A DNA stretch of 28,742 nt from NCBI GenBank assembly GCA_934402155.1, contig CAKRTP010000008.1:1-28742 (forward strand), written 5' to 3'. Numbering within the stretch: position 1 is the stretch's first letter; the number at the start of each line of letters is the position of its first letter. This document shows positions 22,336-28,742 of the stretch, one piece after another. The notes below the pieces were generated by a model. The model had not been told where the DNA came from and did no database searches. It saw only the letters and a program-made list of their open reading frames with translations. Source of the DNA: an uncultured Blautia sp. GTDB lineage: Bacteria > Bacillota > Clostridia > Lachnospirales > Lachnospiraceae. The translations under genes were made by a program, and so were the position numbers.

Positions 22336-23295
22336 ATGAACTATATTGTTTTTGATCTGGAATGGAATCAGAGTCCAGGCGGAAAAAAATATTCGAACAG
22401 TCGCCTGCCTTTTGAAATCATAGAGATCGGTGCTGTGAAGATGAATGAAAAAAGAGAACCTGTGGATGTTTTTCAGAGACTGATAAAACCACAGGTGTAT
22501 AACTGGATCCATGACAGTATCCATGAAGTGATCCATGTGGATTACAAGGATCTTGAGAATGGTATTCCCTTTTCAGAGGCAGCGAAGGAATTTCTGGACT
22601 GGTGTGGAGAGGACTTTGTTTTTTTTACCTGGGGAAATCAGGATGTTATGGAACTGCAGAGAAATATGAAATATTATGGAATGTTATCACTTCTTCCAGG
22701 ACCGGTGAAATACTATGATGTTCAGAAAATTTTTGGGCTATGTTATCCGGAGGCGTGCGGTCGAAGAAGTCTGGAATATGCGATCGATCAGCTGGATATT
22801 CCGAAAGAACAAAATTTTCACAGAGCATTGACAGATGCCCGTTATACATCTATGGTACTGGAATGGGTAAATGAAAAGACCATGCTTGCGAATTATTCGG
22901 TAGATGTGTATCAGAATCCCCAAAAAAAGAAAGATGAGATTTTCCTGTCATATCCGGACCACGATAAATATATCTCAAGGGAATTTTCGGATCGTGATAA
23001 AATCATGAGGGATCGGGAAGTAGCGAGTACGAAATGTCCGATCTGTCATTTGCCTGCAAAGCGTAAAATTCGCTGGTTTATGAATAACTCCAGAGCATAT
23101 GAGAGTGTTTCTTTCTGTCAGAAGCATGGATATGTGAAGGGAAAGATAAGGATTCGTCATACGGAAGAAGATAGATACTATGTTATCAAGACCCTTAAGA
23201 ATGTAAGTAATGAAAAAGCGGAAGAAATCCGTGAAAAAAGGGATTCCCTCCGCAAAAAAAGACAGATCAAAAGGCAGTTAGAAAAGCAGGTCTGA
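22336..23295 (+). CDS. DEDDh 3'-5' exonuclease with C-terminal zinc-site-like region
   Basis: A 319-residue protein with an RNase T/DNA polymerase III epsilon-like exonuclease domain (~residues 1-190), similar in pattern to KapD. The acidic triad begins D7-x-E9 (VFDLEWN), continues with Asp in WGNQDVMEL, and closes with HRALTDARYTS (the His-x4-Asp of DEDDh). The extra ~100 residues contain KCPICHLPAKRKIRW and, 27 residues after the CPIC pair, FCQKHGYVKGKIRIR: a possible C2-C-H zinc site plus a basic surface, suggesting nucleic-acid binding. The ribosome site is AAAGGAAA. Its last 18 bases overlap the end of the convergent carboxypeptidase gene. Whether it acts on DNA or RNA is not clear. Confidence 0.85.
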   Translation: MNYIVFDLEWNQSPGGKKYSNSRLPFEIIEIGAVKMNEKREPVDVFQRLIKPQVYNWIHDSIHEVIHVDYKDLENGIPFSEAAKEFLDWCGEDFVFFTWGNQDVMELQRNMKYYGMLSLLPGPVKYYDVQKIFGLCYPEACGRRSLEYAIDQLDIPKEQNFHRALTDARYTSMVLEWVNEKTMLANYSVDVYQNPQKKKDEIFLSYPDHDKYISREFSDRDKIMRDREVASTKCPICHLPAKRKIRWFMNNSRAYESVSFCQKHGYVKGKIRIRHTEEDRYYVIKTLKNVSNEKAEEIREKRDSLRKKRQIKRQLEKQV

Positions 23296-24516
23296 TAAGG
23301 CATTTTTGGGATAATATCTGGCAGTTCCGACCTGATGACCATTGAGTGAATAATTGATGGTCAGGAGGGGAAGTCCTGCTGGATTCTTTTTTGTTGTATA
23401 ACTTTTTTTGATGGAGCTCACGTCGGTTCCGTTAGGAAGCGTTACAGAAGGAGTTCTCATCGAATAAAAAAGAATGCAGTTGTTATAATCCCTGATGAGA
23501 TGTTTTTCAGCAGGAAGACAGGAAAAAGAGATTTCGGACTTTTCTCTTACTGCAGTTCTGGAAAAATTATTAAATCCATAATCCAGCAATGCCTGTGTGT
23601 CGGAATAAGCTCCGTTGACAGACTGCATAACTACTGATACCAGATACATATTTCCACGTCGTGCAAAAGTAACGAGAGTGTTTCCGGCAGCCTCAGTATA
23701 ACCTGTTTTTCCACCGAGAACGCCGTCATAGGCATAGGCCTGACCAGACATCATTTTATGATGGTTCAGAAGATATCGGATTTCGCTGAATTTGTTGGTC
23801 GCGGGGATTTCATAATAACTGGTGGTACAGTACTTGCGAAATGTAGGATTGAACCATGCAGCACGGGCAATTTTGGCCATATCATTTGCCGTTGTATAAT
23901 GGGTCTCATCGGGAAGTCCGTTTGGATTATTAAAGTGAGTGTTGGTGCATCCAAGCTGGCGAGCTTTCTGATTCATCAGTTCTACAAATTTTTTGACAGA
24001 CCCGGAGGTCTGTTCAGCGACTGCCAGAGTCATTTCATTGGCGGACTGGAGCATGACAGCCATCAGAGCCTGTTCTATAGTAAATTCTTCACCTGTATCA
24101 GCATAGATACTGGAACTTTGAGTATCTGTGATTCCATGGGCAGCAGTTTCCGACATGGTGAATTTATCAGCCGGATTTAAATTTTCGCTGCCAAGCAGTG
24201 CGGTCATGATTTTGGTGATACTGGCCGGATATTGGGCCTTATCTGCATTTTTGGAGTAAAGTATAGTTCCGGTGATCATATCCATCAATACGGCAGATTC
24301 GCCCTCAATCTGAGGCCCCTGGATCCATCCTTCGACAGAGTCTGTGTCAGCGGCCTGTGTATAATAATCTGTATGGTAAACTTCTTCAGGAACAGGTGTT
24401 GCTGTTACGATCGGAGCTCCGTACTCATCAGTAGCGAAAACCGGAAGTGTCTGGCAGAAAATAAGTGAAGCACAAATCATACTGTTCAGAATAAATTTGA
24501 ATTTTTTGATTTTCAT
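23278..24516 (-). CDS. D-alanyl-D-alanine carboxypeptidase (peptidase S11, DacF/DacA-like)
   Basis: A 412-residue exported penicillin-binding protein that trims the terminal D-Ala from peptidoglycan pentapeptides. The N-terminus is a signal peptide (basic MKIKKFKF, hydrophobic core, likely cleavage after VFA at ~29). The active-site motifs are intact: SxxK in PASITKIMTALL, SxN in LQSANEMTLAV, and KTG in GGKTGYTEAAGNTL. The C-terminal ~120 residues are the variable domain; I see no obvious amphipathic membrane helix. AGAAAGG precedes the ATG on the minus strand. A TTGTAT-17-TATAAT promoter lies at 24578-24606. The 3' end overlaps the exonuclease gene on the opposite strand by 18 bases. Confidence 0.93.
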   Translation of the reverse strand: MKIKKFKFILNSMICASLIFCQTLPVFATDEYGAPIVTATPVPEEVYHTDYYTQAADTDSVEGWIQGPQIEGESAVLMDMITGTILYSKNADKAQYPASITKIMTALLGSENLNPADKFTMSETAAHGITDTQSSSIYADTGEEFTIEQALMAVMLQSANEMTLAVAEQTSGSVKKFVELMNQKARQLGCTNTHFNNPNGLPDETHYTTANDMAKIARAAWFNPTFRKYCTTSYYEIPATNKFSEIRYLLNHHKMMSGQAYAYDGVLGGKTGYTEAAGNTLVTFARRGNMYLVSVVMQSVNGAYSDTQALLDYGFNNFSRTAVREKSEISFSCLPAEKHLIRDYNNCILFYSMRTPSVTLPNGTDVSSIKKSYTTKKNPAGLPLLTINYSLNGHQVGTARYYPKNALSDLLF

Positions 24517-24577
24517 TCGAATACCTTTCTTTGTTTAGTAGTTCAACAGAATTTCTATAGTATATCATTTCCTCACA

Positions 24578-24606
24578 ATTATACTGTAATCGTTTTTGGC
24601 ATACAA
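24578..24606 (-). promoter_or_regulatory. Promoter of the carboxypeptidase gene
   Basis: Minus-strand TTGTAT (24606-24601), exactly 17 bases, then TATAAT (24583-24578), about 62 bases upstream of the start codon. Confidence 0.65.
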
Positions 24607-24628
24607 GGGTATATTTCTGAGTGGCCAC

Positions 24629-24663
24629 AGCTGCTGCGAGTGAAGTGAACAGAAGCAGTAATC
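24629..24663. repeat. Diverged relative of the short hairpin element
   Basis: CTGCT pairs with AGCAG, and the element shares AGTGAACAG and GCAGTAA blocks with the copies at 7384 and 22183. It lies between the divergent carboxypeptidase and ileS promoters. Confidence 0.35.
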
Positions 24664-24701
24664 GTATTCCTTAGAATCCCTGAAAATATCGCAAAAAGAC
24701 C

Positions 24702-24731
24702 TTGACATATAGAAATTTATAACCGTATAAT
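24702..24731 (+). promoter_or_regulatory. Promoter of ileS
   Basis: TTGACA (24702-24707), 18 bases, then TATAAT (24726-24731): two perfect hexamers. Transcription would start about 300 bases before the ileS start codon. Confidence 0.85.
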
Positions 24732-24759
24732 GAAACAGCACATATAATGAGATAAAAAC

Positions 24760-25009
24760 TGCGATGGAGACAGTAAATCGATATGAAGTCTGCAGAGAGC
24801 CGGGGTAAGGTGGGAGCCTGGTGTTAGTAATTTCGATGGAAGATCACTCCGGAGTTTCTTTCCTGAAACTTGAAGAAGTAGGGAAGGACGGTGTTTCCGC
24901 CGTTAAAGGGAACATGTATCGGCGTTTGATTACTACCAGCCCGTACAATGTAACAGGTGGTGCGAATGTGGAAATTGCTTTCGTCCTTTTACAGGACGGA
25001 AGTTTTTTT
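24760..25009 (+). promoter_or_regulatory. T-box leader of ileS, isoleucine (AUC) specifier
   Basis: Stem I shows GCAGAGAGCCGGGG and GGTGGGAGCC features. The specifier segment GGAAG-ATC-ACTCC puts AUC (Ile) at 24843-24845, agreeing with the downstream gene. The T-box core AGGTGGTGCG is at 24955-24964. A ten-base terminator helix, 24978-24987 with 24993-25002, and seven T follow. Uncharged tRNA-Ile should favour the antiterminator and switch ileS on. The 65-codon frame through this region is a by-product of the RNA, not a gene. Confidence 0.93.
24978..25009 (+). terminator. Regulated terminator of the ileS T-box
   Basis: CTTTCGTCCT pairs with AGGACGGAAG (one wobble) around TTTAC, followed by TTTTTTT. 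Confidence 0.9.
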
Positions 25010-25041
25010 ATTTTCTGAAGAAATTAAAGGAGGAATCTGTT

Positions 25042-28000
25042 GTGTATCAGAAAGTAGATACGAACCTGAATTTTGTAGACCGTGAAAAACAAGTAGAAAA
25101 ATTCTGGAAAGAAAACCAGATCTTCGAAAAAAGTATGGAGGACCGCAAAGACGATCCTACTTACATGTTCTATGATGGACCGCCGACAGCAAACGGCAAA
25201 CCGCACATCGGTCATGTGCTGACACGTGTTATCAAAGATATGATCCCGAGATACCGTACTATGAAAGGTTACATGGTACCTCGTAAAGCTGGATGGGATA
25301 CCCACGGACTTCCGGTAGAGCTGGAAGTAGAGAAGAAACTTGGTCTGGACGGCAAAGAACAGATCGAGGAATATGGTATGGAACCATTTATCCAGCAGTG
25401 TAAAGAGAGTGTCTGGAAATACAAAGGAATGTGGGAAGATTTTTCTTCAACCGTAGGTTTCTGGGCTGATATGGAGAATCCGTATGTCACTTACCATGAT
25501 GACTATATCGAGTCTGAATGGTGGGCACTGAAAGAAATCTGGAATAAGAAACTTCTGTATAAAGGATTCAAGATTGTTCCTTACTGTCCGCGTTGTGGGA
25601 CACCGCTTTCTGCACAGGAAGTTTCACAGGGATATAAAACAGTTAAGGAACGTTCTGCAATTGTTCGCTTTAAAGTTGTCGGAGAGGATGCATACTTCCT
25701 GGCATGGACTACAACACCGTGGACACTGCCGTCTAACGTTGCACTCTGTGTGAATCCGACAGAAGTTTACTGTAAGGTAAAGGCAGCAGACGGCTACACA
25801 TATTATATGGCAGAAGCTCTGCTTGATAAAGTTCTTGGAAAACTTGGATCTGAAGAGACTCCGGCATATGAAGTGATTGAAAAATATGTTGGTAAAGATC
25901 TCGAATACAAAGCATATGAGCCGCTGTTTGAATGTACAGGAAAAGAAGCTGCAAGACAGAAAAAGAAAGCTCATTATGTTACAGCAGATAACTATGTAAC
26001 TATGAGCGATGGTACTGGTATCGTTCATATCGCACCGGCATTTGGTGAAGATGACAGCCGTGTAGGCCGTGAATATGATCTCCCATTCGTACAGTTTGTA
26101 GATGGCAAAGGCGATATGACAGCAGAGACTCCATATGCAGGAGTATTTGTTAAGAAAGCAGATCCGCTTGTACTCCAGGATCTGGATAAAGAAGGCAAAC
26201 TTTTTGATGCTCCGAAATTCGAGCATGATTATCCACATTGCTGGAGATGCGATACACCACTGATCTACTATGCACGTGAATCCTGGTTCATCAAAATGAC
26301 AGCAGTCAAAGATGACCTGATCCGCAACAACAATACGATCAACTGGATTCCGGAAAGCATTGGTAAAGGACGTTTCGGAGACTGGCTGGAGAACGTTCAG
26401 GACTGGGGTATCTCCCGTAACCGTTACTGGGGAACACCTCTGAATATCTGGCAGTGTGAATGCGGACATATGCATTCTATCGGAAGTCGTCAGGAACTCT
26501 TTGAGATGAGTGGTGATGAAAAAGCCAAAACAGTAGAACTTCATCGTCCATATATCGATGAGATCACACTCAAATGTCCGGAATGTGGTGGAACTATGCA
26601 TCGTGTACCGGAGGTTATTGACTGTTGGTTTGATTCAGGTGCAATGCCTTTTGCACAGCATCACTATCCATTTGAAAATAAAGAACTTTTTGAAAAACAG
26701 TTCCCGGCAGACTTCATTTCTGAAGCTGTGGACCAGACAAGAGGATGGTTCTATTCTCTGCTTGCGGAGTCTACAATTCTGTTTAACCAGGCTCCATATA
26801 AGAATGTTATCGTTCTTGGACATGTACAGGATGAGAATGGCCAGAAGATGAGTAAATCCAAGGGAAATGCGGTTGATCCGTTTGATGCACTTGAGAAATA
26901 CGGAGCAGATGCGATCCGCTGGTATTTCTACATCAACAGTGCTCCGTGGCTGCCAAACCGTTTCCATGGAAAGGCTGTTCAGGAAGGACAGCGTAAGTTC
27001 ATGGGTACTCTGTGGAATACTTATGCATTCTTTGTTCTTTATGCTAACATTGACAATTTTGACGCAACAAAATATACTTTAGATTATGACAAGCTTCCGA
27101 TTATGGATAAATGGCTCTTAAGCAAGCTGAATTCCGTAGTGAAGACTGTCGATGACTGCCTTGCAAACTACAAGATTCCGGAAAGTGCAAGAGCTCTTCA
27201 GGAATTTGTAGATGAGATGAGTAACTGGTATGTCAGAAGAAGCCGTGAACGTTTCTGGGCTAAGGGTATGGAACAGGATAAGATCAATGCTTATATGACT
27301 CTGTATACTGCTCTGGTAACAATTTCCAAAGCAGCAGCGCCAATGATTCCGTTCATGACAGAAGAAATTTATCAGAACCTCGTAAGAAGCGTTGATAAAG
27401 ACGCAATCGAGAGTATTCATCTCTGCGATTTCCCGGAAGTCAAAGAAGAGTGGATCAACAAAGAGCTGGAAGATGATATGGAAGAACTTCTTAAGATCGT
27501 TGTTCTTGGACGTGCAGCAAGAAATACTGCAAATATCAAGAACCGTCAGCCTATCGGCATCATGTATGTAAAAGCTGACAAAGAAATGGGTCAGTTCTAC
27601 ACAGACATCATCGCAGATGAGCTGAATGTCAAAGAAGTAAAATTTGCCAGCGATGTAGAATCTTTCGTTTCTTACAGCTTCAAGCCACAGCTTCGTACTG
27701 TAGGACCGAAATACGGTAAGCTTCTGAATGGTATCCGTACAGCACTTGCTGAGATCAATGGAACAGAAGCTATGAACGAACTGAAATCTACAGGACTTCT
27801 GACTCTGGATATCGATGGAAACAAGGTAGAACTTTCTGAGGAAGACTTATTGATCGAGACCGCACAGACAGAAGGTTATGTAACAGAAGCAGATGGTGAC
27901 ATCTCTGTAGTTCTTGATACAAATCTGACACCTGAACTGATCGAGGAAGGATTCGTCCGCGAGATCGTCAGCAAAGTGCAGACTATGAGAAAAGAAGCAG

Positions 28001-28194
28001 GATTTGAAGTTATGGATAAGATCCATATCTATGCAAAAGACAATGACAGAATTCTTGAACTTATGAAGAACCACAAAGAAGAAATTATGTCCGAAGTACT
28101 TGCTGAGGATATGACTCTGGGCACAACCGATGGTTATGTAAAAGAATGGAACATCAACAAAGAACCAGTTGTTCTTGGTGTTGCAAAAATGTAA
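25042..28194 (+). CDS. ileS: Isoleucyl-tRNA synthetase
   Basis: A 1050-residue class I aminoacyl-tRNA synthetase that charges tRNA-Ile. The HIGH motif begins at H55 (NGKPHIGHVL) and the KMSKS motif at K602 (GQKMSKSKGN), separated by the CP1 editing domain. SEAVDQTRGWFYSLL and the C-terminal anticodon-binding region are as expected. At ~1050 residues it resembles the longer, eukaryote-like type found in many anaerobic Firmicutes, a type associated with natural mupirocin resistance. It starts with GTG (AAAGGAGG upstream). The gene is clearly enriched in frequent codons compared with its neighbours, as for a highly expressed gene. It is controlled by the Ile T-box and ends at a hairpin at 28202. 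Confidence 0.96.
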   Translation: MYQKVDTNLNFVDREKQVEKFWKENQIFEKSMEDRKDDPTYMFYDGPPTANGKPHIGHVLTRVIKDMIPRYRTMKGYMVPRKAGWDTHGLPVELEVEKKLGLDGKEQIEEYGMEPFIQQCKESVWKYKGMWEDFSSTVGFWADMENPYVTYHDDYIESEWWALKEIWNKKLLYKGFKIVPYCPRCGTPLSAQEVSQGYKTVKERSAIVRFKVVGEDAYFLAWTTTPWTLPSNVALCVNPTEVYCKVKAADGYTYYMAEALLDKVLGKLGSEETPAYEVIEKYVGKDLEYKAYEPLFECTGKEAARQKKKAHYVTADNYVTMSDGTGIVHIAPAFGEDDSRVGREYDLPFVQFVDGKGDMTAETPYAGVFVKKADPLVLQDLDKEGKLFDAPKFEHDYPHCWRCDTPLIYYARESWFIKMTAVKDDLIRNNNTINWIPESIGKGRFGDWLENVQDWGISRNRYWGTPLNIWQCECGHMHSIGSRQELFEMSGDEKAKTVELHRPYIDEITLKCPECGGTMHRVPEVIDCWFDSGAMPFAQHHYPFENKELFEKQFPADFISEAVDQTRGWFYSLLAESTILFNQAPYKNVIVLGHVQDENGQKMSKSKGNAVDPFDALEKYGADAIRWYFYINSAPWLPNRFHGKAVQEGQRKFMGTLWNTYAFFVLYANIDNFDATKYTLDYDKLPIMDKWLLSKLNSVVKTVDDCLANYKIPESARALQEFVDEMSNWYVRRSRERFWAKGMEQDKINAYMTLYTALVTISKAAAPMIPFMTEEIYQNLVRSVDKDAIESIHLCDFPEVKEEWINKELEDDMEELLKIVVLGRAARNTANIKNRQPIGIMYVKADKEMGQFYTDIIADELNVKEVKFASDVESFVSYSFKPQLRTVGPKYGKLLNGIRTALAEINGTEAMNELKSTGLLTLDIDGNKVELSEEDLLIETAQTEGYVTEADGDISVVLDTNLTPELIEEGFVREIVSKVQTMRKEAGFEVMDKIHIYAKDNDRILELMKNHKEEIMSEVLAEDMTLGTTDGYVKEWNINKEPVVLGVAKM

Positions 28195-28201
28195 ACAGAT
28201 C

Positions 28202-28232
28202 ATGCCCGGTAATATATACCGGGCATAATTTG
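28202..28232 (+). terminator. Hairpin after ileS
   Basis: ATGCCCGGTA (28202-28211) pairs perfectly with TACCGGGCAT (28217-28226) around ATATA. The following AATTTGG is poor in T, so termination may be incomplete and allow some readthrough into the phosphorylase gene. Confidence 0.6.
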
Positions 28233-28266
28233 GTTAATCTAAAAGCATTAATAAGGAGGAAATACG

Positions 28267-28742
28267 ATGATTAATGAGCAGTTCAAAAAAGACACTTTTA
28301 AGAAGAGTGTAAAAGAAAATGTAAAATTTCTTTATCGTAAAAAACTGGAAGAAGCTACACAGGAGCAGATTTTTCAGGCAGTATGTTATACAGTAAAAGA
28401 CGTTATCATTGATAAATGGCTGGAAACACAGAATGCATATAAGGAGCAGGATCCGAAGACAGTTTATTATATGTCCATGGAGTTCCTTATGGGACGTGCT
28501 CTCGGAAACAATCTGCTTAACCTGACAGCATATAAAGAAGTAAAAGAAGCTCTGGATGAGCTTGGTCTTGATCTTAACGTGATTGAGGATCAGGAACCGG
28601 ACCCGGCACTTGGTAATGGTGGTCTGGGACGTCTGGCAGCATGCTTTCTGGATTCTCTTGCAACTCTGAACTACAGTGCATATGGATGTGGTATCCGTTA
28701 TCGTTATGGTATGTTCAAACAGCAGATCAAAGACGGATATCA
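28267..28742 (+). CDS. glgP: Glycogen/starch phosphorylase, N-terminal part (cut by window end)
   Basis: The first ~158 codons of a GT35-family phosphorylase (full length usually ~800 residues), which releases glucose-1-phosphate from alpha-1,4-glucans. The start MINEQFKKDTFKKS has AAGGAGG eight bases upstream. Diagnostic segments are VYYMSMEFLMGRALGNNLLNL, then EPDPALGNGGLGRLAACFLDS and YSAYGCGIRYRYGMFKQ, which build the substrate pocket of all glucan phosphorylases. The PLP lysine lies beyond the window. The gene follows ileS by 72 bases with a hairpin between. The family is certain; glycogen versus maltodextrin preference is not. Confidence 0.95.
   Translation, partial: MINEQFKKDTFKKSVKENVKFLYRKKLEEATQEQIFQAVCYTVKDVIIDKWLETQNAYKEQDPKTVYYMSMEFLMGRALGNNLLNLTAYKEVKEALDELGLDLNVIEDQEPDPALGNGGLGRLAACFLDSLATLNYSAYGCGIRYRYGMFKQQIKDGY

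Noticed and set aside
24821..25018. 65-codon open frame before ileS
   Set aside because: It lies wholly in the ileS T-box leader; specifier, T-box core and terminator explain the sequence, and no ribosome site precedes it.
25624..26601. 325-codon minus-strand frame opposite ileS
   Set aside because: It is antisense to ileS and very Cys/Phe/Ile-rich, as expected from reading a biased-codon gene backwards.

Overview
The window looks like chromosomal housekeeping DNA from a low-GC, anaerobic, Gram-positive gut Firmicute, most likely a Lachnospiraceae relative (Blautia, Dorea or Ruminococcus-like). This is inferred from AT-rich sequence with strong AGGAGG ribosome sites, two tRNA-sensing T-box leaders, TTGACA/TATAAT promoters, an anaerobe-type isoleucyl-tRNA synthetase, and many intrinsic terminators. 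I see no prophage, integrase, transposase, CRISPR array, rRNA or tRNA gene.

Layout. 1-4.7 kb: a flavodoxin-like iron-sulfur oxidoreductase, a membrane diguanylate cyclase, a tiny protein resembling the N-terminal domain of anti-sigma factor RsgI (preceded by two palindromic cre-like sites), a MATE exporter and a FluC/CrcB fluoride channel. 4.7-9 kb: a minus-strand CstA transporter under a T-box leader (candidate tyrosine specifier), a GNAT acetyltransferase and an AGCS amino-acid:cation symporter with a terminator in its leader. 9-11.5 kb: a complete queD-queE-queC-queF operon for preQ0/preQ1 synthesis, with a strong promoter and a structured, terminator-ending leader that is probably a riboswitch. 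11.6-15.9 kb: an HxlR-regulator remnant, a U32-peptidase-like Fe-S protein, a D-2-hydroxyacid dehydrogenase, an NrnA-type DHH phosphoesterase, a methyltransferase and a small membrane protein. 15.9-20.5 kb: metY (minus), a small acidic protein, an HD phosphohydrolase, a perfect parS site, a second GNAT protein, a DUF2284 protein and a tandem-duplicated rhamnose-mutarotase-like protein. 20.7-28.7 kb: an HtrA-type protease, a DEDDh exonuclease overlapping tail-to-tail with a D-Ala-D-Ala carboxypeptidase, ileS under an isoleucine T-box, and the start of glycogen phosphorylase, cut by the window end.

Connections. Amino-acid supply is a theme: two T-boxes (cstA, ileS), the AGCS symporter and metY. 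The que operon makes the precursor of a modified tRNA base. The most rewarding places to look again are the cstA T-box, the que leader, the parS site, the two-domain mutarotase whose halves keep complementary parts of the active-site motif, and several short hairpin elements shared between intergenic gaps.
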